From an uncultured Anaerolineae bacterium (lineage in GTDB: Bacteria > Chloroflexota > Anaerolineae > Aggregatilineales > Phototrophicaceae): 40,415 nt of DNA. The stretch is taken from assembly GCA_937922795.1 (NCBI GenBank), contig CALAJK010000031.1:1-40415 (forward strand), read 5' to 3'. Below are positions 1-7,592 of this stretch, one piece after another. The notes beneath the pieces were generated by a model. That model searched no databases. It saw nothing but the letters and a program-made list of their open reading frames with translations, and had not been told where the DNA came from. Both the position numbers and the translations under genes were made by a program. Each line of letters begins with the position of its first letter. The stretch's first letter is position 1.

Positions 1-2
1 AG

Positions 3-140
3 TTTCATACTTTGGTATTTCAAGGCTTTGAGGCTAGACCCTCTGGTTTTCTTCCATCGTTGGGATTGTAGTCTGAAAGGAGGAAAAGCGCATTCATCCA
101 CCCGCTAAAGCAGGTGGTTTCCTGCGCTAAATCTTATGAA
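3..140 (+). mobile_element. Right end of an IS200/IS605-family (TnpB-type) element, cut by the window edge
   Basis: An open frame enters from the left edge and ends at a TAG at 69-71 (last residues PSGFLPSLGL). About 27 bases later comes an imperfect hairpin at 98-117 (CCACCCGC-TAAA-GCAGGTGG, one C/A mismatch), framed by GCATTCATC before and GGTTTCCTGCGC after. A short stem with a TAAAG-type loop just past a stop codon is typical of IS200/IS605 right ends, where the hairpin is the strand-transfer signal and, in TnpB elements, part of the guide RNA. The peptide is too short to identify TnpB by itself, so the call rests on the hairpin and its framing sequence. The exact outer boundary cannot be set from this window. 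Confidence 0.5.
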
Positions 141-439
141 AAACGCCAGCCGTGATAGCCTTTCGTAAGGGCGATTATGTTGGAATCAAAATACGGGCGG
201 CAGCGCTTTTCAGAGCGTCGTCTGCCTATCGTAGGTTGCCAAACGAGCGGGAGCGCGGCCTAGCGCTGCTGAACCGGGCGCGCTGGACAGGCTGGCGTTT
301 TGACATTCATCTTGGCTCAATCGCGCTGAACAGCCTGCGCAGCGCCTGATCCTAATTGATCGGGGGCAGACTGATCGCCTGCTCTCGTATTTTGAAGGCG
401 CTCGATGGTGGAATGAAAGGCTTACCACAAGGGAGTCCT
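141..439. other. Intergenic stretch, no supported gene
   Basis: About 300 bases between the transposon end and the DUF368 gene. Open frames here are short, Cys/Arg/Ser-rich and unlike any family. I see no convincing promoter pair, RNA gene or repeat. It may include decayed flanking DNA of the insertion. Confidence 0.4.
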
Positions 440-1420
440 ATGCACCAGCACACTCGACAACCGAAAACGTTTCGCCAGTACCTCGCTCTGTACCTAACCG
501 GCATGGGCATGGGCGCTGCCGATACCGTCCCCGGCGTCTCTGGCGGGACGGTGGCGTTCGTGCGCGGCATCTATACCGATTTGCTCAATGCCATCAAGTC
601 GTTCAACTTCGACCTGCTCAAGAAGGCGCTCCGGCTAGACTTCAAAGGCGTCATTGAGCAGGTTCCCTGGCGCTTTCTGATCACGCTGGGGCTGGGCATC
701 CTGACGGCGGTGCTGTCGCTGGCGCGGCTGGTGAGCTATCTCATGGAGAACCAGCGCGTGTACCTGTTCGCGTTCTTCTTCGGTCTGGTGCTGGCGTCGG
801 CCACCGCCGTCGCCGCCAAACTGAAGAACTGGTCGCTCGTCAGCCTGCTGGCGCTACTGGCGGGCGGCCTGGCGTCATTCACCATCGTCGGCCTGGTCCC
901 GGCTGAAGGCTCGCATGATCTGCTGACGCTGTTCGTCAGCGGCTTCTTCGCTATCATGGCCATGATCCTGCCCGGCATCTCCGGCTCATCGATCCTGCTC
1001 ATCCTCGGTCAGTACGAGTACGTGCTGAATGCGGTCAAGCAGTTCGATCTGCCGCCGCTGATCGCGCTCGGCTTGGGCTGTGTGGCCGGCATCGCGCTTT
1101 TTTCTCGCGTGTTGAGCTGGCTGCTGGGGCGCTTTCCACAGACTACGATCGCGGCGCTGATCGGTTTCGTGCTCGGCTCGCTGCGCGCCGTCTGGCCGTG
1201 GCAGCAGGTGACCACGGTGATGGTGGGGGGCGCTGCCGAGCCGGTGCGCGTCAACTTCATGCCCGATCTGGCCGCGCCGGAATTTGTGATCGCGCTGGCG
1301 CTGTGCGCCGCCGGCTTCCTGCTGGTCAGCCTGGTTGACCACCTGGAGTCGGGACAGAACCCAGTGTTCCGGCTGGTGCGGCGGCCGCGTCAGCAGCCGG
1401 AAGACGCGCCGGCAGTGTGA
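440..1420 (+). CDS. DUF368 membrane protein, PopT-type undecaprenyl-phosphate flippase
   Basis: A 326-residue polytopic inner-membrane protein of the DUF368 family. Members (PopT) have been shown to return undecaprenyl phosphate, the lipid carrier for cell-wall precursors, to the cytoplasmic face. The sequence shows the family signature twice: GAADTVPGVSGGTVAF near residues 25-40 and a second half-repeat, MILPGISGSSILLILGQYE, in the middle. This fits an inverted-repeat transporter. Around eight hydrophobic segments follow each other, and the C-terminus is short, basic and proline-rich. The ATG at 440 is chosen because GGGAG at 431-435 precedes it and the family motif begins soon after; an in-frame ATG at 356 would add 28 residues with no family character. 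The stop overlaps a possible GTG start of trmB, so the two are probably co-transcribed. Confidence 0.85.
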   Translation: MHQHTRQPKTFRQYLALYLTGMGMGAADTVPGVSGGTVAFVRGIYTDLLNAIKSFNFDLLKKALRLDFKGVIEQVPWRFLITLGLGILTAVLSLARLVSYLMENQRVYLFAFFFGLVLASATAVAAKLKNWSLVSLLALLAGGLASFTIVGLVPAEGSHDLLTLFVSGFFAIMAMILPGISGSSILLILGQYEYVLNAVKQFDLPPLIALGLGCVAGIALFSRVLSWLLGRFPQTTIAALIGFVLGSLRAVWPWQQVTTVMVGGAAEPVRVNFMPDLAAPEFVIALALCAAGFLLVSLVDHLESGQNPVFRLVRRPRQQPEDAPAV

Positions 1421-1452
1421 GGCCGCTCTGTCCCAATTGGCGACGACGGTTC

Positions 1453-2427
1453 ATGCAAAAACTCAGCAGCTTGACCCTGCCCTGGCCGACGGATTGGGCA
1501 GCACTGTTCGGCGCGCGCCGTCCGCTGATCCTGGAAATCGGTTTCGGCTACGGGGCGTTTCTGCTGCATCTGGCGCGCCAGCACCCGGACACCAACATCA
1601 TCGGGGTGGAAATCGCCAACCGCTGCCTGGCGCACGTGGAAAGACGCATCGCCCGCGAGGGCTGGCCGAACGTGCGCGTGGTGCACTCGACCGCCGAGAC
1701 GGCGCTGCACCATCTGTTCGAGCCGGCCAGCCTGTGGCAGATCCACGTCAATTTCCCTGATCCCTGGTTCAAGAAGCGCCACGGTCACCGGCGGCTGATG
1801 CAGCGCGACACCCTGGACGCGGTGGTGAATCGGCTGCAGCCGGGCGGTCGGTTCTACCTGGCGACCGACATTCGGGAATACGCCGAGATGAGCGCCGCGC
1901 TGCTGGCCGACACCCCCGGCTTAGAGAACCTGCTGCCAGCCGCCTGGGCGGAAGACCTGCCCGGCCGCGTCCTCACGCGTTACGAGGGCAAAGCGCGGCG
2001 AGAAGGGCGTCCCTGTTATTATTTTGCCTACCGGCGGACGGCAGTCCCGCCGCCGCCGCTGCCGTCCGTGCAGGAGCTGCCGATGCCGCACATCGTCTTT
2101 CGCAGTCCGCTGTCCCTGGACGATATTCAGGCGCAGTTCGCGCCAATGCAGCATACAGTTGGGCAGGTCTACATCAGCCTGCTGGAGGCTTACCGGGGGC
2201 GGCATAAACTGCTGTTCGAAGTGTTCGTCAAGGAGCCGACCATCGAACAGCACTTCGCCTTCACGCTGGCTCGCCGGCCTGAACCGGGGGAATACACGCT
2301 CCAGCTGGGGACGCTCGGCCATGCCCGCCCAACCCCCGGCGTCCATCTGGCCGCCGGCCTGCTAGGGGACTGGTTAGCGACTTTGCACCCCGATAACCTG
2401 GAATTGAAACGCAAGCTGAAGGAATGA
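1453..2427 (+). CDS. trmB: tRNA (guanine-N7-)-methyltransferase with C-terminal extension
   Basis: A 324-residue SAM-dependent enzyme that methylates G46 in the variable loop of tRNA. The SAM-binding motif LEIGFGYGAFLLHLA lies near the N-terminus. The family signature NFPDPWFKKRHGHRRL, the acidic ATDIREY segment and the closing TRYEGKARREG motif follow in the usual order. After the normal end (about residue 200) a proline-rich linker leads to roughly 115 extra residues starting near MPHIVFRSPLSLDD. Long C-terminal tails are known in some thermophile TrmB proteins (Aquifex), but the role here is unknown. Start choice is uncertain: the ATG at 1453 is used, while a GTG at 1417 overlapping the stop of the upstream gene (GTGA) would add 12 residues. 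Neither has a strong ribosome binding site. Confidence 0.9.
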   Translation: MQKLSSLTLPWPTDWAALFGARRPLILEIGFGYGAFLLHLARQHPDTNIIGVEIANRCLAHVERRIAREGWPNVRVVHSTAETALHHLFEPASLWQIHVNFPDPWFKKRHGHRRLMQRDTLDAVVNRLQPGGRFYLATDIREYAEMSAALLADTPGLENLLPAAWAEDLPGRVLTRYEGKARREGRPCYYFAYRRTAVPPPPLPSVQELPMPHIVFRSPLSLDDIQAQFAPMQHTVGQVYISLLEAYRGRHKLLFEVFVKEPTIEQHFAFTLARRPEPGEYTLQLGTLGHARPTPGVHLAAGLLGDWLATLHPDNLELKRKLKE

Positions 2428-2511
2428 GGGTCGGTCGCCCTGTCCGCCGCGAGCGGCGCGGCTCACTTAACAAGGGCAGCGCGACGCGAGGCGGGACGGC
2501 GGCGCTTGCCG

Positions 2512-2895
2512 TCACCAGCGGCGGTCATGACGCACGGCGTGACGCGTGAACCACACGTGCGCCCGGTGTAGGTGGCGTCTTTGAACTTCGCGCGGGATTT
2601 CGGGCAGCTTGCCTAAAATCTGTTCTATCTCCCACAGGCGCTGCGCCAGCTCGCGTTTGGCGGGGCCATCTACAACTGCGCCCGCGGCGCGACGCATCTG
2701 TACCCAGTCGCCTTCCATCGAAGCGCGGCATACGATCAGCATCCACAAATCGTTGTACGTCAGCGTGATTGGATTGCCCAGGCGATCAGTCATCTGCAAG
2801 AAAACTTCGCCGCCGAGCGGCTGTGCCGTGTGGGTCAACATTAGGTTGAGATCCTCAAACTCATCAGGCGGGAAAGTTTGAATTTTGTTTAACAC
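2512..2895 (-). CDS. Hypothetical protein, 127 aa
   Basis: I do not recognise a family. The protein is soluble, with no signal peptide or membrane segment. It has a first half with alternating hydrophobic residues (GGEVFLQMTDRLGNPITL looks like beta strands) and a helical second half rich in Arg, Glu and Leu. The start is GTG at 2895. Eight bases upstream on the minus strand is TATACT (2909-2904), close enough that the message could be leaderless, and no ribosome binding site is visible. An internal ATG 18 codons in is the alternative start. It converges on trmB, with 84 bases between the two stop codons. Confidence 0.6.
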   Translation of the reverse strand: MLNKIQTFPPDEFEDLNLMLTHTAQPLGGEVFLQMTDRLGNPITLTYNDLWMLIVCRASMEGDWVQMRRAAGAVVDGPAKRELAQRLWEIEQILGKLPEIPREVQRRHLHRAHVWFTRHAVRHDRRW

Positions 2896-2968
2896 ATAAC
2901 GCTAGTATAAGCAAGCTGCTGTCAGCCGCTGCCAGAAGAAATTGTGAAAAAAGTGCATTTTTGCCAGC

Positions 2969-2984
2969 AGCCGGCGAGCCGGCT
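2969..2984. repeat. Perfect palindrome upstream of ccmC
   Basis: AGCCGGC-GA-GCCGGCT is a perfect 7-bp inverted repeat with a 2-base centre. It lies in the 165-base divergent spacer between the minus-strand hypothetical gene and ccmC. It could be an operator or just a stable hairpin in the ccmC leader. TATCAT directly after it is a possible -10 box. Confidence 0.4.
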
Positions 2985-3060
2985 ATCATCGTCAATCGGC
3001 CTTAGACGAGACGCACGGATCACGTCTGTGCTTCAAACTGACTGCGTCGGAGAACTCATC

Positions 3061-3819
3061 ATGAGCGCCGCTCAATCTATGTCCGCCGCCATACCATCGC
3101 TGTGTGCGCGTCCGCGTCCGCCGCGGGCGCTGTGGGCGCTGACGGCGCTGGCGGCGGTCGGGATGCTGGCCGGGGTGATCCTGGCGCTGGTCTATGCCGG
3201 CCAGGATGTGCGCCAGGGAGAGGTACAGCGGCTGTTTTACGTGCATCTGTCGTCGTTCGTCGGGGCGTTCGCGGCCTTCGGCGCGGCGGCGCTCGGCAGC
3301 CTGCTGTATCTGCTGCGGCGGCGGCAGCGGTGGGATGTCCTGGCGCTGTCGGCGGTCGAGGTCGGCTTCGTGATGAGCCTGATCAACGTCTGCCTGGGCT
3401 CGATCTGGGCGCGCCCGACCTGGAACACCTGGTGGACGGGCGACCCGCGCATGATCGCTTCGGCCGCCATGATGCTCCTCTGCGTCGCCTATCTAGTGCT
3501 GCGGCAGGGTTTTGAGGACGGCGAGCGCCGGCGGCAGGTGTCCGCCGTGTTGGGCGTCGCGCTGATGGCGGCTGTCGTCGTGACGACCATCGTCACACGG
3601 CTGCGCCCGGACACCATCCATCCAGTGGTGATCGGCCCCAGCCCGCAGAACACGCAGGCCGGCATGGAGATGAGCCAGAGCATGGCGCTGACGCTGGCGG
3701 TCAACGTGGTCGCGTGGGGGCTGCTGCTGACGCCGGCGCTCATCGCGTGGCGCTGTTGGCTTGAGGCGCAAGCGGCGCGCCGGTCATCCTTGAGGATCGT
3801 TCAGCCGCCGGTCGAATAA
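3061..3819 (+). CDS. ccmC: Cytochrome c biogenesis / heme-handling protein CcmC
   Basis: A 252-residue membrane protein of the CcmC/CcsA heme-handling superfamily. CcmC presents heme at the outer face of the inner membrane for delivery to the CcmE chaperone. About six hydrophobic helices are visible. The Trp-rich periplasmic signature is present as WARPTWNTWWTGDPR (canonical form W-x-x-P-x-W-x-x-W-W-x-x-D-x-R). Candidate axial histidines are in FYVHLSSFVG and in DTIHPVV, which flank the Trp-rich loop as expected. ATG 3061 is chosen because GGAGAA at 3054-3059 precedes it; upstream in-frame codons give an unlikely N-terminus. No other ccm genes are in the window. The last 36 bases overlap the end of the convergent CLC gene. 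Confidence 0.82.
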   Translation: MSAAQSMSAAIPSLCARPRPPRALWALTALAAVGMLAGVILALVYAGQDVRQGEVQRLFYVHLSSFVGAFAAFGAAALGSLLYLLRRRQRWDVLALSAVEVGFVMSLINVCLGSIWARPTWNTWWTGDPRMIASAAMMLLCVAYLVLRQGFEDGERRRQVSAVLGVALMAAVVVTTIVTRLRPDTIHPVVIGPSPQNTQAGMEMSQSMALTLAVNVVAWGLLLTPALIAWRCWLEAQAARRSSLRIVQPPVE

Positions 3820-5820
3820 CTGCTTCACGGCCTGTTCAGCGTCAGGAGCGACGACCAGCGTGACCGCATCTCCGGCCAGCAAGTGGGTGCTGCCATGCGG
3901 CACGATCAGACGCCCCTGGCGCGTAATCGATGCGACGGCGCTTTCGGTTGGCCAGTCAATATCGCAGATGCGCCGACCTGCCGCCCAAGAGTTAGCGGCT
4001 ACGTGGAGTTCGATGACATGAGCCCTGGTGAGCGCGTTCAGGCGAATCGCCTCGGCCCGGCTCTGCGCCTCGCGCTTGCGGGCGATCGCCAAATTGTACG
4101 CCTGCATCACCTGGGAACGTGTGAGCAGCCCAACTGGTGTTTTTGCGCCGGCGGCCATCACGGGCAGGCTGCTCAGATCGCGCATCCCCATGCTCCGGAT
4201 GGCTGTCCACAAGACATCGTCCGCGGCGGCGGTGACCACATCGCGCGTGCAGATGTCGCCCACGGTCAGATCATCGCCAGGGTGGTTGTCGTAGGCGCGC
4301 TGCAGGTCGCTCAAACTGACGATGCCGACCAGCTCGCCGTCTGCCTGAACAACGCACAGCGTCCGCGTGCGATGCTGGCGCAGGCTGTCTCGCAGTTCGC
4401 TCAAGGTTGCAGATGGCGAGATGGTGGGCGCAGGCGTGGTCATCACTTCCCCGACGGTGATGCTCTGCATGACGTCCACGTCGCGCCCCTGCTGCAGCCG
4501 CACGCCCTGACGCAGCAGCGACAGCGTGTCAATGCCCGCCGGAACCAAACGTTCGGTGAGGTAGACGCAGATGACGGTCGTGAACATGATCGGCAGGATC
4601 AGTCGGTAATCATTGGTCAGCTCAAACACCAGCAAGATGCCCGTGATCGGCGCGCGGACGACGCCGGCCATCACCGCAGCCATGCCGGCGATGGCGTAAG
4701 CCTGGGCTCCACCCGCCATGTTGGCGGGTGCTGCGGCGGTCACCAAAAGCCCGAACGCCCCGCCCAGCGCTGTGCCTACAAACAGCGTGGGGGCGAAGAT
4801 GCCGCCGACGAAGCCGCCGCCAATGCTGACCGCCGTCATGAACAGTTTGGCGAAACCCAGGCCGATGAGCGCAGCGGCAGCGAATTCGACGCGTCCATCC
4901 AGGATGTCGGCCATGACCTCGCGCCCAGGACCCATAATTTGCGGCGCAGCCAGCGCCGCCAATCCTACCAGTGCCCCGGTCAAGCCAGCTTTCAGCGGCC
5001 GCGTCAGTTTCAGTCGTGACCACACATGATGCTGCCAGTGAACCATGTGGATGAACAGCACGGCGACCGGAGCCAGCAGCGCCCCCAGCGCTGCATAGAA
5101 CACGATCTCCAGCGGATGGCCCAGGCTGAAGTTGAGCTGTCCTAAAACGGGTGTGGCGTCAGTGGCGGCCTGGGTGAATGCCGAGGCGACGACTGCCGCT
5201 AACACGACCACGCTGAAGGCTCCCGTGGTGAACTCACCGTTGAGAATGACCTCGACGCCGAAGAAGACGCCGGCGATGGGGGCGCGGAATGCGGCAGCGA
5301 TCGCGCTGGAAGCGCCCGCGGTCACCAGCAGCCGCAGCCGCTCATCAGACAGTCGCAGCCGCTGGCCGAAGAACGAGCCGATGTGAGCGCCGATCACCAC
5401 GCTTGGCGCTTCTGGGCCGACGGACGCGCCAGCGCCAAGCGACAGCGCGGCTGCCAGCGATTTGACGGGCATCAGCCGGTAGGGCAGTCTGCCGCCCGCC
5501 AGCGCGACCGCCTCGATGATGCCCGCCAGGCCATGATAGCGTTCAGCGCCGACGAACCGCTCCATCATCCAGCCGACGATCACGCCAGCCAGCGCCAAGC
5601 TGACGACGATCCCTAACCGGCCCAGCCGTAGGCCGAGCAGATCATGCGCGATTGTCTCCTGAAACAGCCAATGGAATGCTTCAATGCCAGCGTGAAACAG
5701 CAGTATACTAGCGCCGGTCAATAAGCCAACCAGAACCGCTAGGCCGAGCAGCAGCGTATTCTCATGCGGCAGGCGTATGGGCAGGCGAGCGAGTTGTAGG
5801 AGCCAGCGTTTATCGATCAT
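3784..5820 (-). CDS. CLC-family chloride channel/transporter with CBS pair and RCK_C domain
   Basis: A 678-residue protein. Residues about 20-430 form the CLC membrane core, with the signature loops GAGASVGPEAP (external gate Glu E137) and GGGFVGGIFAP. Two CBS domains follow (near ITVGEVMTTPAPTIS and LTVGDICTRDVVTAA). The C-terminus is an RCK/TrkA_C-like domain (VIELHVAANSWAAGRRICDI...), which often binds nucleotides or other ligands and gates transport. At the position of the E. coli ClC proton glutamate E203 the protein has Val (FFGVEVIL, E190-V191), the pattern seen in CLC channels. Passive channel behaviour is therefore possible but not proven. ATG 5820 (MIDKRWLL) is preferred to a TTG at 5880, which would add a non-hydrophobic tail. 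Confidence 0.88.
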   Translation of the reverse strand: MIDKRWLLQLARLPIRLPHENTLLLGLAVLVGLLTGASILLFHAGIEAFHWLFQETIAHDLLGLRLGRLGIVVSLALAGVIVGWMMERFVGAERYHGLAGIIEAVALAGGRLPYRLMPVKSLAAALSLGAGASVGPEAPSVVIGAHIGSFFGQRLRLSDERLRLLVTAGASSAIAAAFRAPIAGVFFGVEVILNGEFTTGAFSVVVLAAVVASAFTQAATDATPVLGQLNFSLGHPLEIVFYAALGALLAPVAVLFIHMVHWQHHVWSRLKLTRPLKAGLTGALVGLAALAAPQIMGPGREVMADILDGRVEFAAAALIGLGFAKLFMTAVSIGGGFVGGIFAPTLFVGTALGGAFGLLVTAAAPANMAGGAQAYAIAGMAAVMAGVVRAPITGILLVFELTNDYRLILPIMFTTVICVYLTERLVPAGIDTLSLLRQGVRLQQGRDVDVMQSITVGEVMTTPAPTISPSATLSELRDSLRQHRTRTLCVVQADGELVGIVSLSDLQRAYDNHPGDDLTVGDICTRDVVTAAADDVLWTAIRSMGMRDLSSLPVMAAGAKTPVGLLTRSQVMQAYNLAIARKREAQSRAEAIRLNALTRAHVIELHVAANSWAAGRRICDIDWPTESAVASITRQGRLIVPHGSTHLLAGDAVTLVVAPDAEQAVKQLFDRRLNDPQG

Positions 5821-5884
5821 TCTCGTCGAACACGATAGATGCGTGATGAGATAGAACGGGTGCGTTCGGAATGGAGGCAAGGCG

Positions 5885-5898
5885 CTGCATGTATGCAG
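5885..5898. repeat. Small palindrome upstream of the CLC gene
   Basis: CTGCATGTATGCAG is a perfect 6-bp inverted repeat with a 2-base centre, about 65 bases upstream of the CLC start codon. It could be an operator; nothing else supports that. Confidence 0.25.
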
Positions 5899-5930
5899 GA
5901 TGACCCACGGCGCGTCCCCTTATCGTACAG

Positions 5931-5957
5931 TAGGGGCGAACCTACGTGTTCGCCCTA
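5931..5957. repeat. REP-like palindromic element
   Basis: The outer bases TA/TA and the stem GGGCGAA (5934-5940) / TTCGCCC (5949-5955) form a hairpin with one bulged G and an 8-base loop. Short dispersed palindromes beginning GTAGGGGCGA and ending TTCGCCC are common in Chloroflexota and cyanobacteria, so I read this as a copy of such a repeat. Only one copy is in this window. Confidence 0.5.
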
Positions 5958-5989
5958 AAATCCGAATGCATCCAGCGCAAATTACGTCC

Positions 5990-6018
5990 TTGCCTAGCCT
6001 CAGAGATTATGCTATATT
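5990..6018 (+). promoter_or_regulatory. Promoter of rho
   Basis: TTGCCT (5990-5995), a 17-base spacer, and TATATT (6013-6018) with an upstream GC giving the local form GCTATATTG. The predicted transcript starts near 6025 and leaves a leader of about 190 bases before the rho ATG. The leader begins with a C-rich, G-poor stretch at about 6030-6063, the kind of sequence Rho itself binds. Confidence 0.55.
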
Positions 6019-6213
6019 GCTTGATAAATAAAGACCACAATCTCTTCCCAGTAAACCAACACCTTCGAGCAGCAATCCTGAAAAGCGATCTGGACAGCCG
6101 TCTGGCATCAAGTGACATGGCCGGGTCCCCGCCAGTACTACGCCTAACCGCATCGCGTTTTCATGGGGTCACCGCTCATTGATACTTTGATCATTCACCT
6201 GGAGTATCCTGGC

Positions 6214-7497
6214 ATGGACATTGCCCAACTTGAGACCAAAACGCTGGAAGAGCTGCGCCAGATGGCCCGCGACATGGGCATCAGCGGGTACAGCCGCCTC
6301 AAAAAGCAGGAGCTGATCCTGGCGCTGCTGCGCGAAAACGCCGAGAGACAAGGCTACAAGCTGCGCGGCGGCATCCTGGAGATCGTCGATGATGGCATCG
6401 GTTTCCTGCGCGCTGAAAAGTATCTGCCTGGACCCAACGATATCTACGTCAGCCAGACGCAGATCAAGCGTTTCAATCTGCGGACGGGCGACATGGTCAT
6501 CGGCCAGGTACGCGCCCCGAAAGACTCCGAGAAGTATTATGGGCTGCTGCGGGTGGATGCCGTCAACGGGCTGAACCCTGAAGAAGCTAAGAACCGTCCC
6601 TTCTTTGAAGAGCTGACGCCTATCTATCCCAACCAGCGCTACACGCTGGAGACCAGCCCGCGCATCCTCTCGACGCGCCTGCTCGATCTATTCGCGCCAA
6701 TAGGCCGCGGCCAGCGCGGGCTGATCGTGTCGCCTCCGAAAGCTGGCAAGACCACCGTCCTCAAAGAGATCGCCAACGCTATCAGCCAGAATTACCCTGA
6801 AGTCCACCTCATGATCGCGCTCATCGGCGAACGGCCGGAAGAAGTGACCGACATGGATCGTTCGGTAGACGCCGAAGTGATCGCTTCCACTTTCGACGAT
6901 CCGGTACAGCATCACGTCCGGGTGGCGGAGATGGCGATCAACCGCGCCAAGCGCCTGGTCGAAAGCCGGCAGCATGTTGTGTTGATGCTCGACAGCATCA
7001 CCCGTCTGGCGCGCGCCTATAACCTAGTCGTCCCCAGCAGCGGCCGCACGCTCAGCGGCGGTTTCGATCCATCGGCCATCCATCCGCCCAAGCGCATCTT
7101 CGGCGCGGGCCGCAACATCGAGCAGGGCGGCAGCTTGACGATCGTCGCCACCTGTCTGGTCAACACCGGCAGCAAGATGGACGATCTGATCTACGAGGAG
7201 TTCAAAGGCACGGGCAACATGGAACTGGTGCTCAGCCGCAAGCTGCAGGAGCGCCGCATCTTCCCGGCGTTCGACATCGAACAGTCTTCCACCCGGCGCG
7301 AAGAGCTGCTGCTCGGCCCGGATGTGCTCCAGCGAGCGTACACGCTGCGCAACATGCTGGCGCGGCTGAGCGAGGACCCTGAACTGGGTATGGTGGGCGC
7401 GTTCGAGCGCTTCATCAACCAGTTCCGCCAGAGCGAATCCAACAGTGAGTTCCTCGACAGCCTGCCGGGCATGGCCACCGCTCGCGCCTTCCTCTAG
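6214..7497 (+). CDS. rho: Transcription termination factor Rho
   Basis: A 427-residue hexameric RNA-dependent ATPase helicase that ends transcription. The N-terminal Rho_N helix bundle ([18 protein letters not shown]) is followed by the cold-shock-like RNA-binding domain ([15 protein letters not shown]) and then the ATPase core. Visible motifs are Walker A PPKAGKTT, Walker [17 protein letters not shown], the Q-loop region [13 protein letters not shown] and the R-loop [11 protein letters not shown]. Length and order are those of a standard Rho without the long insertions seen in some phyla. ATG 6214 is chosen because GGAG at 6201-6204 sits 9 bases upstream and the family begins at MDIAQLETK; the in-frame ATG at 6163 has no such site. 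The long leader suggests autoregulation, as in E. coli. Confidence 0.97.
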   Translation: MDIAQLETKTLEELRQMARDMGISGYSRLKKQELILALLRENAERQGYKLRGGILEIVDDGIGFLRAEKYLPGPNDIYVSQTQIKRFNLRTGDMVIGQVRAPKDSEKYYGLLRVDAVNGLNPEEAKNRPFFEELTPIYPNQRYTLETSPRILSTRLLDLFAPIGRGQRGLIVSPPKAGKTTVLKEIANAISQNYPEVHLMIALIGERPEEVTDMDRSVDAEVIASTFDDPVQHHVRVAEMAINRAKRLVESRQHVVLMLDSITRLARAYNLVVPSSGRTLSGGFDPSAIHPPKRIFGAGRNIEQGGSLTIVATCLVNTGSKMDDLIYEEFKGTGNMELVLSRKLQERRIFPAFDIEQSSTRREELLLGPDVLQRAYTLRNMLARLSEDPELGMVGAFERFINQFRQSESNSEFLDSLPGMATARAFL

Positions 7498-7542
7498 ACC
7501 AAAAGCTAGAATCGCCCATACCCGCGCTCTCAAACCCTATGC

Positions 7543-7548
7543 TATACT
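7543..7548 (+). promoter_or_regulatory. -10 box of efp
   Basis: TATACT in the context TGCTATACTGC, about 45 bases before the efp ATG. No good -35 hexamer is seen at the usual spacing. The same extended -10 form recurs upstream of other genes here. Confidence 0.4.
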
Positions 7549-7592
7549 GCTGCGCGTTTCAACCTGGTCATTGAAGGACGGCTTGGGTTCAT

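Noticed and set aside
152-349. A 65-codon open frame after the transposon end
   Set aside because: No ribosome binding site, no family likeness, and Arg/Ser-rich composition typical of chance frames in GC-rich DNA.
3883-5019. A 378-codon frame on the plus strand within the CLC gene
   Set aside because: It is the antisense shadow of the CLC gene: His/Arg/Gln-rich, no family, produced by the GC bias of the real reading frame.
5946-6182. A 78-codon frame covering the rho promoter and leader
   Set aside because: It spans a good promoter and a C-rich leader, has no ribosome binding site, and the product shows no domain.
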